Assembly: GCA_037013495.1 (NCBI GenBank) | Contig: CM072805.1 | Location: 38,373,169-38,437,168 of the forward strand | Direction: 5' to 3' | From: Hippophae tibetana | Taxonomy: Eukaryota > Streptophyta > Magnoliopsida > Rosales > Elaeagnaceae | Length of the DNA stretch: 64,000 nucleotides | Shown here: positions 24,501-36,200 of the stretch, one piece after another | How positions within the stretch are numbered: position 1 is the first letter of the stretch | How the letters are laid out: every line of letters starts with the position of its first letter | Notes under the pieces: generated by a model | The model's input: only the letters and a program-made list of their open reading frames with translations | What the model was told of the DNA's origin: nothing | Database searches by the model: none | Program-made: the position numbers and the translations under genes

Positions 24501-24928
24501 AATCTAGAAGTCTTGTATTCCTTCCACGCCTTATTTGCAATCTTATAACACTTGCCCTGCCAACTGTCATCGACTTTGTAATGATTCTGTTAAAACACAG
24601 TACAAAAGATTAGATATAATACACCTAATATAATATATATATTGATTATAAAATATAAGAGACTTACATAAATGGTTATCCATATTTTGAACTTTTCTGC
24701 ATCGTCAACCTCAGACCAATGATTTATATTGATTGGTATACTGGACTTTGCCAGTCGACCAATAGAGGATTTCAATTGTTGACCATTTTCCCCTATTGTA
24801 TTACCAATAACATCAAATAGAACGAGTATTCTATCATCTGGGTTAAGTGAAGCATTAGGTATATTCGCTCAACCCCTTCTTTTCAAATACCCCAATGGAT
24901 CATTTGGATCTACAAGCTGAATATCCAT
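21575..24928 (-). pseudogene. CACTA second gene: Transposase_24 plus Ulp1-like protease, broken
   Basis: Exon-like blocks on the minus strand run in order. First is 24928-24665 (starting MDIQLVDPND). Next is 24590-24270, with the plant Ptta/En/Spm Transposase_24 (PF03004) pattern WKDFVDYRRSDEFQIIRE. Then comes a block with ELGRSVTRIELYIETKTPK, and a block with HPGRVRGG. A coiled-coil then leads into a Met-Pro-Gly repeat region (about 23735-23560), and a WPSIQ block follows. The last part is a C48/Ulp1-type segment whose catalytic Cys lies in NGVMCGYYVM (about 21895-21860), ending at 21575. At least three in-frame stops interrupt it: near 24870, near 24333 and near 22262, where the Trp expected after the catalytic His region is TAG. 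TNPA-like proteins bind subterminal repeats; this copy should not make a full product. Confidence 0.78.
23566..23690. repeat. Met-Pro-Gly coding minisatellite
   Basis: A degenerate repeat of 15-30 bases (units like GGCATGGATGGTGGCATGCCT) encodes SMPGMP/SIPGIP-type peptides on the minus strand, within the second CACTA gene. Such proline-rich linkers between coiled coil and C-terminal domain are usual in these genes. Confidence 0.7.
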
Positions 24929-25037
24929 GAAATATCTACAAACAATGAAGAAATATAAATTAATTGACAATTTTAGGAACACACATATATACAAGAGTTA
25001 TTACAACAATATAGAACATACATTATGTTTAATTAGG

Positions 25038-25424
25038 TTATTGATCGTATACATATATTCCTTCACAATCACTTCGAGTCCATGTCGAAGAATCATCATC
25101 ATCAATTAGATCATCACGTACATTAGGCAATTTATTTGAGAAATTACTAATATTGATTAATGTATCAAGCATAGAGTCATCATTATTATCAATATTTTCT
25201 CCATGATAATACCAACATTTATAGCTCAATAGAATACCATTACGGATAAAGTGATACTTAACCTCATCAAATTCATGAAATTGCTCATTTTTACATTTAA
25301 CGTATGGGCATCGAATCATATTACTTCCAGTATTACTAGTTCTACAAGCAAATTCCATGAAACTTTCAACTCCAGAAATATATTCTTGCTCAATTCTACA
25401 CTTTGACATCCAAGATTTTTCCAT
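25038..25424 (-). pseudogene. CACTA TNPD transposase, N-terminal fragment only
   Basis: The frame begins MEKSWMSK-R, continues with EYISGVESFMEFA, and has a C-P-Y-V-K-C pair followed by a second Cys/His-containing stretch (YKCWYYHGE). This is the transposase-associated domain (PF13963) that starts plant TNPD transposases. It stops after 128 residues at 25038. The sequence immediately downstream is already the second gene, so the Transposase_21 catalytic core and C-terminal DUFs, normally several hundred residues, have been deleted. The fragment cannot catalyse transposition. Confidence 0.85.
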
Positions 25425-25857
25425 TTTCTATTAATGACATTAATTAAACATATTACTTAATTATGTATACAATGAATATATTTCAAGTATTATTATATAT
25501 AAATTTCCTAATTATTAGAATATATATCAAAACATACATAATGCAAAACAATTATCATTTTAATCATTTTACAAAACCATTTATATACAAATTAAAAAAT
25601 AAGCAACATGTTTCATGAATATATATATAAAAACCAATCACGCAGTTGATTCTAATTTCTAAGCATGTTACTATATCATAATTAAAAAGCAATATTAATT
25701 ATACGTATATAAATAAATTTATCCACGCAAACCCACAACAATATTTCAGATATTATTGAATACATACAATAAGTCAAACATTATTACAAGCAAACTAAAA
25801 AACATAACTAAATCAAAAATTTATACAAAATATAAAACAAACTGATCGAATAATAAT

Positions 25858-26352
25858 CTAGCTGCATTCTGCATAAACTAAGTCAAACATAATTTTTAGG
25901 TGTTGTCCGTTTTTGGCTATCCATACATTTTCACAAAGAAGCTGCCCAAGGCTAATTATTGGGCATGTTTCATCACAATAATGATGATTATTATCATAAT
26001 TATGATGAAGAAAATGCCAATTTAAGTTGAATGGATTCAAAAGGATGTTACTGCATGGATCGAAATTAGAAATTCTACCGCTTTCATCCATTAAATAATA
26101 TTTAATTATTTGAAAAGTCTGTTTTAAATTGTCAAGTTGCAAATATTTAGTTGACGAGATCTTATTATGGGTTTTTGAAAGGTAATAAAAATTCGCAATT
26201 TGAGAGGCTGTTCCTAACGAATTACAAATTGGAATTCTAGGATCTGATTCTTTTATCACATTGGAATATTTTCCATCATTGAATGTGCCTATTTTAAAAC
26301 AATTAGACGCTGATAAAATTAGCAAAGATTGAGACTCATTACTTCTATTCAA
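25858..26352 (-). CDS. Unrecognised 164-codon frame inside the CACTA element
   Basis: I do not recognise this protein. The open frame has no ATG at its 5' end but continues upstream to an acceptor-like TTGATTTAG near 26390, so it may be an internal or terminal exon. The translation is of normal complexity, rich in Asn, His, Leu and Ile. It has a His/Asn cluster ([14 protein letters not shown]) and no membrane span or familiar catalytic motif. It ends at 25858 with TAG. It sits between the element's 5' end and the TNPD fragment, where CACTA elements sometimes carry captured host exons. Element-specific gene, captured fragment and chance frame all remain possible. Confidence 0.35.
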   Translation of the reverse strand: MNRSNESQSLLILSASNCFKIGTFNDGKYSNVIKESDPRIPICNSLGTASQIANFYYLSKTHNKISSTKYLQLDNLKQTFQIIKYYLMDESGRISNFDPCSNILLNPFNLNWHFLHHNYDNNHHYCDETCPIISLGQLLCENVWIAKNGQHLKIMFDLVYAECS

Positions 26353-26764
26353 GAACGTACGAATAGTTCCTTGATTTTGGCTAAGTACCTAAATCAATAA
26401 TAGAAAATGGGTATAAACAAATTTTAATATTTTGCTCAAAAAAATAGAAGAATTGACAAATAATGTGAGAAGAGAAATATAACTTACAAAACGACGTTAC
26501 AAATGGTGGTTAGAGATGGCCGGAAATGTAGAACGAAGGTGGCGCACGGTGTAGATTTTGGGAGAAAATGGTTCTGAGTGAGGAATAAAATGGAGAAGAG
26601 AGGAAAAAAACTGGATTCTGCGTACAAAATGAGCCGAATGTAAATATATTAGGTAGATAGCGTCGGTTGACGTGAATAACCAACTTTAAATTCATTATAA
26701 GTCGATTTTTTTCAAAAATAAACTTTATACAGTCACTTATATACTCTTTTTTGTAGTAGTGAAG

Positions 26765-29700
26765 ACGAAACATATTCTATTAAAACTTATGCATTAATCT
26801 TGGGATATATGACGACAATAAGACTTATACTTTTTCATCACTTTCTCACACAGAATGGGAATAATGGAGCATTTCTTCTATAATCTTGAAGTATTAAAAA
26901 AGTGGTTAATTTCCCACCTAATTAATATTCTTATCTAATTACATGTATTTAATTAGTTTGTGTCAGAGAATAAGTACTAGAGGAGAAAAGAAAATATTCA
27001 GATTGAAATTACAAAACATTAATAATATTGTAAGCAGTCCTTATTTCCTTATTTTCTTGCAGTAGCAGATTCAGATCCATCAATTCTTGAATCTTACTGT
27101 ATTTCATCAAACTCTTCTCTCTATATATTGATCACTTAATTTGCCTAACCTCAGTGTATCATTATTTCATGATGTCAATTTTCTTATTCTCATCGATATG
27201 TGATTAAGAAAGCACTACATCTAGAAGTTACTTAATTGTTTATTTATTCCTTAATATTACCGTTATTACAAGTTTATTATATTTATTATTATTATTATAA
27301 TAAATTTTATGTATTTTAATTAACAAATGAAAAAATCAGAGAAGATGGTAAGAGTGGAGTTTCCCAAATGGCCTTAAAAGTAGTCGATATTGTTACATGA
27401 AACTAGTGGGTTGGGATTAAAGTGGAGCAATTTTATTGCTCCAACCCTTATATAATTAATTATTAACAATTAGTTAATATTTAAGTCATAAATATTTTAA
27501 GATGTTATTAAATTAAATTTTCTTTATTATTGGAACTTATTTAATATTTAACGTAATCTAATTAAACAATATTTAATGTTATTATGATATTATTTTAATT
27601 GTTTTAAGTTTTATTATGTATGTTATTTTTTTTTATAATTTTCTTAATTGTTTTAAAAATTACATAAAATAATATACTTAAAATTTAACAAAAACAAAAA
27701 TAATATCATAATAATATTATACGTGATTCAATTGATTTAAATTTAACATTAAATATATATAATTAATTAGAGTTTAATTTAAATAATGTTTAAGTAAATA
27801 AATTAAGTTTAATGTAAAAAATTGGATCACTTAAGATTTTTTTTCTTTTAAAGTATAAACTTAAGGTATTATTTTATAGTTATATATATATATATATATA
27901 TATTTCTTTTGTGCCAACATCATTATACATTTTCTATTATCTCATTCTTATTGGGGCAATAGCTATCCCTAATTACATGTAAATTTTTAGTTATTAATTT
28001 AATGTTGAAAGGTCGGTAGTGATGTGGAGATATACCGTGAAGAAGTACTTAAATGAAATAAGTTTATATCTTGAGCAAAACCTCCAAACACTTTACATTG
28101 ATGATGGTAAGTCGTGTGTATATATATATATATATATAGGGAGAATATGGTATATTTTGCTTGTTAATTACGAATCTTTCTGTTGCCAAAAACAGTAACA
28201 AAGACTACTAAAGAGTTTAATCACTTTTTGCATGTGGTTTGATCATCTGTCTTATAATGGATATATACCATAACCCGAAAGAGAATAACATTTTCTTACG
28301 AAACTCCACTACCAATTTCTTGTAATTAGAATAATATCTTTCTCTCAAACTTCTCCTACTTAAAGTCGCAGCCTAAAAATATATATAATGGCAATTAAAC
28401 TTTAGGTAAATAAATACGTCACGAAAATAAACATGTAGATACAACCAAAACATAATTAAATAAAAATTATTAATTATTTTATAAATTTTAAGATGTAAAT
28501 AATTTATTTATCAAAAATATTATTTAATTTTTTAAATTAGCATGAATACAACACTCAATCAAGACGTGATACGCTTGCTAACTATGTGAGAATATATGAA
28601 TTTAAGTACCTTTATTCCATGAAACAGTCACCAGTTGTCGTCAAAGTAATTAAAGGATAATTAAGCATTAATTAGGACTTCGTTTAGTATGATATACAAA
28701 TTTAAAATTGAATAATTATTATTATAATAAAAATATATAAAATATTTATTTTAATTATGATATTAATTATATGTTAATATTATTATTATTAATAATAAAA
28801 TATTTTTATAATAATAATAATTTATGTTGTATCATATCACATTCATTAAAACCTTTGTTATAATCTACTGGATTTGATTCCACCCTATGAACAGATATCA
28901 AATCGATAATTAAATACTCTGCCAATATTTTCGCATTCTATTGTTAAATATCGCTTTTTTATTTTTATTTTTCTTGCATGTTCCCATTAATTTTCTCGCA
29001 TGTCATAAACAGTTGTAAGGCCAAGTAGCATTTTAGTATATATAACAAAATTCTTCATTAAAAAAAAAAAACTCACGTTAAAATAGACAGGACTGTTAAA
29101 TTCAAATAGACAGAACACTTAATTTCAAAGAACTAACGTTCCTTTTACATACTTTTCTTTCTAAGAAGTCTGTTTACATACTTATGCAAATATGCAATAC
29201 TTTATTGGAATCTATTAAGATTTTGTTTTGACTTTTGTACTCTTTGTCTTCAACTTTTACCACAAAATAGAATTTAATTTTTAATTTTTTAAAATGCATA
29301 GTTTAATCATTAATTTTTTAAAATTTAACAATTTGAATCTAATTTAAAAAAATTTGGTCTGAAACTTTCTCCTAGAAACAGAATTTGATCCCTAATCTTT
29401 TCACATAATAATCAAATGCTATTTTAATCCTTTTGTTTTTCAGGAAACGGATTAGAGAATTGAAAGCCAAAAAATTCATTAGCGGTGGTTGGTTCGCATT
29501 ATGTTGCCAATGAACAATTATCTAATAAGTTGTGTAATCGTTATTTTAAATCAAATTAATTAATTGTTAATAAAAAAACTAAGTTAAATAATTGCACTGC
29601 AATACTAACTGATTTTCATAAAAAAAAAAAAAACTGCCTTGATCTTTTTACCAACGCTATGAAAAGACATTGAAAAAAAAAAAGAGAACCGGAATTATTA

Positions 29701-29945
29701 CATAAGCCGATGAACTGAACCCTTATTCAATTTCCAACCGTTCTTTTACAAGGACAATGCAACTTTAACTAATTCTGAAAAAGTTAAGACGCATAGGATA
29801 AAAGTGAGAAACACAAATAAAACGGTGCAATCTATTACTGACCTTCTATGAAATACCATGGTAACTTTTGCTTGGAAGTTGGTAAAAATAATGCACAAAA
29901 GAATGAAACAATGGTGTAGACAATGACAATTTAACCGTCAAAATT
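26765..29945. other. AT-rich intergenic region right of the CACTA element
   Basis: There is no supported gene. TA microsatellites lie near 27882-27902 and 28118-28138. An isolated frame at about 28022-28110 starts with ATG and ends at a GATG/GTAAG donor-like site, but has no partner exon and no known motif. Confidence 0.5.
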
Positions 29946-29949
29946 GGTT

Positions 29950-31945
29950 TTAGATGGTTTTCAATAGCCTTCGGTAAGGATTTTTAATTGGCTCTGGATG
30001 GACGGCTTTCTGGACAAGCTCCGTTTGTTCCTTCCCGTGAACCTGCAAGAAACCAGTGGCTGTTGCAGCTGATGGAGCTCGGCCAACATATTTTATGTCC
30101 TCCACACTTCCTCTGTTCAGTGCTTTCATGGTAGTGCAGAGGCGGGGTGCAATGTAACCGTATGCACCCATGTTCATTGGCTCTTCCTGGCACCACAATA
30201 TTTTGGCGTCTAAAAACAACCAATAACCATATGTCAACCTTATAACCAAAACAGATTCATAGCTCCAATAAGAGAACAAGGAAGCATAAAAGACCTGACG
30301 AGTCCTACCTTATATAATAAGGTGATGTAGAGAATTATGGTAGTATGGTTACTTTATAATGGATAACTTTGACACAAAATGATGACACATAATGAAGAGA
30401 AATTAACGACTTAGGATCGCCAGCCTTTTATTACAACAGCTTTCCAAAAATCGCGGCACAATCCTGCTTTGTGCGTTTGTAGAAGCCTTGTAGAACTTTG
30501 ACAAATTTTTGGAAAACCTAACATACTGATTTTGAATATTCTAGAAGGCTTTGCATAACTTTTTTTAAAAATTTCTGGAAGGCATTCCAAAACTTTTCGG
30601 AAAATTATGGGGCTGCTATTTTGGTAAATATTTGGCTCACATGTATATTACCATGTTTATTAGGTCAAAAACTGCAATGAAAAAAATACTAATAACTTTC
30701 CAATTGAAGAGTTTGACATTTGAACAATATACTGAATATTGCTTAAGCTCTCGCTGGAGAAGATCGTATGGGAAAGGACATAACTGTTCCACCCTACATA
30801 TAGCAACATCCTTTGCATCAGCCTTCTTCCGTTCTTCATCATGCTCATAACACACCTGCAAGAAAAAGATATACATAGAATTTTGTAAAAATATCAAAGG
30901 GAAATGTTTTCCTCTTGATAAAGAGAAGGAGATAGACAAATCTTTGCTCTCCAAGGTCTATTGCGTTTAAGCACTATTTGACAGTAGAAAATAACCAGAA
31001 ATGTTTAAAAGGATAAAAGGAGAGAGGAAGACCTATGCAGTGGGATCAAAAACAACATTCAAAAAATCATACCTTCCCAGAACAAAGAACTAGTCATCTC
31101 TGTTTATCTGGATGATAGTACAACAAAACATAAGAAAATGCAATAAACTTAAATTAAAGTCCAATAGTATTTGATATCAACTTGGTTCACTCACCTGCAG
31201 ACGAAAAACATGGACGTAATTAGGAGGAGTAGTAACATTCCCAACCTGCCAATTGCATTCCTAAGAGTCGAATCCATCTCAGGTATAACATAAGGATTCT
31301 CATCACTCATCTGCCATAAAATTAATGTACACACATCATCAAATATTTGATTTACGCAACAGTGAAGAAGCATAACCCACATAGTTTAAGAATTTGACCT
31401 TCCCCATTTATGTACTAAATATAAAAAGAATTCCACTAGAAAATAATTGCTTCAGTGATTCCACTTTAGCGGAAAAATAAGAAGCTGAAGGATATAGCTT
31501 TAGGAATTAGAACAATCATTTATTAACTAAATAAGTTTGCCCAATTGATCAACAACAACATCAGAATGGAAAGTCTGGCACCACTCACCGGCAAGCTCAC
31601 ACACGTGAACAACAGCTTCCAAATCATCAGCATTGACATGGAAGATAGGGGCGTTCAAGGCTTTCGCAACATCAGTGCAGTGCAGTGCAGATGACCTGCC
31701 TGACATTGGATCTGTTGTAAATGCAACTTGGTTGTTCACTACAATATGTATGGTCCCACCAGTAGTATAGTTTGGAAGTGCACTAAGATGAAGTGTTTCG
31801 TAGACTACACCTTGTCCGACAAAGCTCCCGTCACCATGAATCAACATAGCCATGTTCTTGGTCCTGTGGACATCATTTGAATAATACTGTTTTGCCTTAG
31901 TTTTCCCAACAACAATGGGTCTACTGCTTCAAGGTGACTTGGATT
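29950..31945 (-). pseudogene. OGDH: 2-oxoglutarate dehydrogenase E1 pseudogene, 3' part
   Basis: This is the downstream part of the OGDH E1 (thiamin-diphosphate, mitochondrial TCA cycle) copy, left of the copia insertion. Recognisable blocks are [23 protein letters not shown] and [10 protein letters not shown] (31853-31527), MSDENPYVIPEMD (about 31310), a Cys-Asn-Trp-Gln block frameshifted relative to it (31270-31195), AICRVEQLCPFPYDL (about 30780), and WCQEEPMNMGAY...YVGRAPSAATATGF (30200-30040). Between the first two blocks roughly 400 residues of the normal enzyme of about 1020 residues are missing. The block that follows VVVD in intact enzymes is replaced by a stop. Intron-like gaps remain between blocks, so this is a duplicated copy, not a retrocopy. 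A 2-base loss lies just downstream of the insertion (about 31917). It cannot encode an active enzyme. Confidence 0.88.
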
Positions 31946-32154
31946 TGTTGGCGTGTGCAGTGAAAGTGGCAAACAACAAAGTTAATGAAGTTAGGAAATG
32001 GCAGACAATGTGGTTAGTGAATCAGAAATTAAGGAAGTAAAACAGCTATTAGGGTTAGAGTTTATATTCCTTTTTATTAGTATACATAGGAGGAGTTTTT
32101 GTACAGAAAAGAAGAGAACAGAAATTACAGAAATAAACTCAGAATAATTTGACA
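31946..32154 (+). repeat. Copia 5' LTR
   Basis: 209 bp, TG...CA ends, matched by the 3' LTR at 37625-37833. It contains a probable TATA-like TTTATATTCC stretch near 32060. Confidence 0.95.
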
Positions 32155-32168
32155 TGGTATCAGAACAG
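32155..32168 (+). promoter_or_regulatory. Copia primer binding site
   Basis: TGGTATCAGAACAG lies immediately after the 5' LTR. It is complementary to the 3' end of initiator tRNA-Met apart from late mismatches, the usual copia primer. Confidence 0.85.
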
Positions 32169-32634
32169 ATTATGACTCTAAAGAAATAAAAATCCTACGT
32201 TGCTACCTGTTCTCCTCAACATTGGTTTGATCTATTAAATCCAGAGATCAGATCAATAATACCCCATATCCATTTTTTTCAAGAACTGTCATCTTGGTCA
32301 ATTTGCTCAGCTTCTTCCATCCACTAGTCCAAGCAGATGGGTGTTTGTGTGTCAACACTTTACGAAACTGTCTCTGTAGATTCTCCATATCCTTTTGGAG
32401 TTCAAGGTTCTTAGTTTTAATTCGAGTTCGAGTGTCTCTGTGCGTGCAAAGTTGATTCTGTTGAATATTATAATCAACAATGGTGCGATTGCGACCATCT
32501 TCAATCTACCTCCCCCCTGGAAAAAAAGAAGAAGAAGAAGAAACCAAGAAAAGATGGAAACGATTGCTGACCTAAATTAGGTGTCTGTTTCTCTGCAACA
32601 TTTGAAACCAAAAAAAAAACAGGAAGGGAAAAAT

Positions 32635-32806
32635 CAGACAGTGCAAGATACAGTTCGAACAACAACAAATCAGACAGTACAAGATATAGCTCGAACAACA
32701 ACAGATCAGACGGTGCAAGATATAGCTCGAACAACAACAAATCAGACAGTGCAAGATATAGCTCGAACAACAACAAATCAGATAGTGCAAGATATAGCTC
32801 GAACAA
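32635..32806. repeat. 36-bp tandem repeat in the copia leader
   Basis: Four full units and one partial unit begin at 32635, 32671, 32707, 32743 and 32779. The unit starts CAGACAGTGCAAGATA and ends with ACAACAACAAAT. The period is a multiple of three, so all units stay in one plus-strand frame (QTVQDIARTTTN-like). The surrounding frame has no known domain. Confidence 0.9.
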
Positions 32807-32939
32807 AAAAAAACGAATCAACTTCACTGGAGCTGCTAACTCCTCGCTGGTCAGTGAGGGTTTTTTCAAAGACGGAGGACCAAGTGGAAGGTTAACTTTG
32901 TCTGGATTTGTAGCCGGCTAAGGTTCGGCCATCTTGACC

Positions 32940-33095
32940 TAGCTGCTCGGTGCAGAAGAAGGGCGCTACTCGCTTGCAGAGAAAGGGCGTTGCTCGATCA
33001 CAGAAGAAGGGCGCCGCTAGCTTGCAGAAGACGGGCGCCGCTCACGTGTAGAAGAAAGTCGCGCTCGGTTGCAGAAGGACACCGCTCCAAGGCTG
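32940..33095. repeat. GC-rich degenerate repeat in the copia leader
   Basis: About five imperfect units of 27-33 bp are built on GCAGAAGAAGGGCGCCGCT, strikingly GC-rich compared with the rest of the window. They lie between the 36-bp array and the gag start. Confidence 0.75.
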
Positions 33096-33249
33096 CGCGA
33101 GGAAATTGCTCAACACGCAGGGAGAGAAAAGGCGCCGCTTGCAAGAAGAGAAATTAGGGTTAGGGTTACGAGGTGTTTTTTTTCATTTATATAGTGGCTT
33201 TTTTGTAAAAAAAAAAAGGAAAAAAGGAAGGAAAAAAATTTTAGATTTC

Positions 33250-36200
33250 ATGGCGGAATCTAGAGATTTAACTACCAATTTCATATTGGAAGATTTAATG
33301 GCAAAAATGACGGAAGTTCTAACTAGAGCTCAGATTAGCTCACAACCTCCGCCAACTGAAGCGTCCACTGCTCCCATTAGTATCAAGTTGGGAGGATCCA
33401 ACTATACCTTGTGGTCCCAGGTGGTGGAGATGTATATCTCTGACAAAGATAAACTGGGATATATTAATGTGGACTTTCCTCAACCTGTTGAAACCGACCC
33501 CTCATTTAGGAGATGACGTACTGAAAATGTCATTGTTAAAGGATGGTTGATCAATTCGATGGACCCCTCCTTAATTGCAAATTTTATCCGATTCCTAACT
33601 GCAAAACAGGTTTGGGATTGGGTGGCTACCACTTACTATGATGGGACAGACACGTCTCAAGTGTATGATCTTCGCCGTCAAGTTACTCGTACGAAGCAAG
33701 CGGGTGGATCCATTGAAAAATACTACAATGACCTTCAAGGGTTATGGCTTGAAATTGATTTCCGTCGTCCTAATCCAATGGAGTGTGCGATAGATATACA
33801 AAAATACAACTCCATCATACAGGAAGATCAAGTGTATACCTTCCTCGATGGACTTGATGATAGATTGGATAAAACTTGAAGTGATGTGCTCCAGATCAAA
33901 CCAATCCCTACAGTGGAACAAGCCTATGGATTCGTCCGTAGGGAAGAGGTCAGGCAGACCGTGATGATCACAGGTGTAGATACGACACCCAGAGCAGTTA
34001 TGGATTTTAAAGAGGTCAAGGGACACCATAATCTAATGGCACCGAAAATAGGAACTTTCTTTGGTAGCAAGAAATCCACGGGAAATCCACCATCTCTTGA
34101 CATGAAATGTGGCCATTGCGGAAACTCCAAACACATCCGTGAAAACTGCTTCAAACTACATGGGTATCCAGAATGGTGGAATGACCTTCAAGCAAGGAAG
34201 AAACGGGACACCACTGGACGAGCCGATGTGGCTACCAATAATGCCTCACTATCCCTTACTTCTCAGGCCGAATCTTCCCAAGATCCAGGTATTTCAAGTA
34301 AAACATTTCACATCTCTACTTGTAGTGATAAGGAGGATTGGATTCTAGACTCTGGAGCTACAAATCACATGACATTTGACCCAAACGATCTCTCCAATAC
34401 AACCCAGCCAAGACGAAGCCGTGTTGCCAATGCAAATGGGGTCACTTATCCAGTTACAGGAGATGGAACAGTGACCTTATCTCCTTCACTATCATTATCT
34501 AATACTTTGCTTGTACCCTCTCTGTCAAACCGACTAATGTCTGTTAGTCAGGTCACTTCAGATCTTAACTGTGTCGTATTGATGTATTCTATTTTTTGCC
34601 TTCTACAAGATATTCTCACCAAGGGGATCATTGGGCATGGTACTAGGAGATGAGGGCTATATTATGTGGATGACCTCAGTTCAGGAAGAGCCAATCACAT
34701 GCAAAACACTGTTGATAACAAGGAACGACAGATTTGGCTATGTCATCGTAGATTTGGGCATTCATCATTCGGGTATTTAAAGCACCTACTTCCTAGTTTA
34801 TTTTCAAATATCACACATTCAGATTTCAAATGTGATACTTGTATCCTAGCAAAAAGTCATATGGCATCTTATCCTATGAGCATGAATAAAAGTATGACTA
34901 CTTTTGCTTTAGTACATTCTGATGTTTGGAGACCTTTCCCGGTCATTACGTCATAGGGTCATCGTTGATTTGTTATTTTTGTTGATGATTGTACACAAAT
35001 GACATGACTTTACCTTCTCAAACATAAAGACGAAGTATTTGCTACATTTCACCTGTTTCATACCATGGTTCAGACATAATTTTCTGAAAAAATTAAGATA
35101 CTTAGGTCTGATAATGGAGGGGAATATGTTAATTAACAATTCCGGATATACTTGGACAACCATGATATTCTCCATGAAAACTCGTGTTCACAAACCCCAC
35201 AACAAAATGGGACTGCGGAGAGGAAGAATCGTCATATTTTAGAAACGGCTCGGGACTTACTAATCGGTGCACATATGCCTAATAAATACTGGAGTGATGC
35301 TGTTACTACAACGGTGTATCTACTGAATCGTATGCCCACAAAAACCTTACAATTTCAGACTCCATTAAAGGTGTTATCTGATCATCTTCCCTTGCCTACT
35401 ATTTTGATGCTTTTGCCCCGAATTTTTGGATGTGTTGTCTTTGTCCACCTCCATAAAAATCAACGAACTAAGTTGGATCCATGTGCTTTCCGATGTATAT
35501 TCTTAGGGTATGGCGTACAAAAAAAGGGTTACCGATGCTATGATCCAATTATTAAAAGAACCTATATTACCATGGATGTCACCTTCCTCGAATCAGAGTG
35601 GTTTTTCCCATCACCGGTATCCAATTACACTCTTCAGGAGAAGAGTTATGGTGAAGAACGAAATTGGCTTGATGTTGAAATATTAGACGCTAGTTCAACA
35701 TACTCGGATCATGCCAATAATATGGAGGAACCAGTATCTAGACCCGAGTTTGAACTTGCAAGAACTGAAGCTGAAGTAGTAATTGAATCTCCAGAAGATG
35801 AAGTGGTTGATGTACCCTTCCACTCCCTAGTACCCAATGATCCTCATGCTGAGAATACTCCTGAGGTAAGCTATCCCATCACACATTTACAAACTAATGT
35901 TATAGATACATCTGTTGGTTATGTTTTACCTTTCAGACACAATCGAGGCAAACCTCCAAATCGATACTCCCCAGAAAGAGAAGAACGACAATCCAAGTAT
36001 CCAATAGCAAATTATGTATCTACTCAAAGGTTATCAGAACCTATCAGGGCATTTGCACAAACACTCTCCTCATGTCAAATTCCAAGTAGCATTGAAGAAG
36101 CCTTATCTGATCCAAAATGGGCTTAAGCTATAAAAGAGGAATTTGAGGCATTACAGAAGAATAACACATGGGTGTTAAACGAGTTGCCTCAAGGGAGGAA

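Larger units (their letters stand above)
20489..26761 (-). mobile_element. CACTA (En/Spm) DNA transposon, decayed, 6273 bp
   Basis: Both ends read inward as CACTACTACA (20489 on the plus strand, 26761 on the minus strand). They are flanked by identical AAG triplets (20486-20488 and 26762-26764), the 3-bp duplication expected of CACTA elements. Subterminal copies of AACCGACTTTAAA-like motifs occur just inside the left end (about 20520-20610), with diverged ones inside the right end (about 26655-26705). Genes run leftward: an unknown frame, a TNPD N-terminal fragment, then a Transposase_24/Ulp1-type gene. The DDE core of TNPD (Transposase_21) is not present anywhere I can see, and the remaining gene carries in-frame stops. 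The element is therefore non-autonomous, although its intact ends might still be mobilised by a related element. Confidence 0.92.

Noticed and set aside
30280..30960. Plus-strand frame near 30632
   Set aside because: It is antisense to the OGDH block containing the Cys-Arg-Val-Glu-Gln-Leu-Cys motif.
32501..32895. Frames with LFELYLALSD or QTVQDIARTTTN repeats
   Set aside because: Both come from the 36-bp tandem array in the copia leader; no domain and no start-context support.
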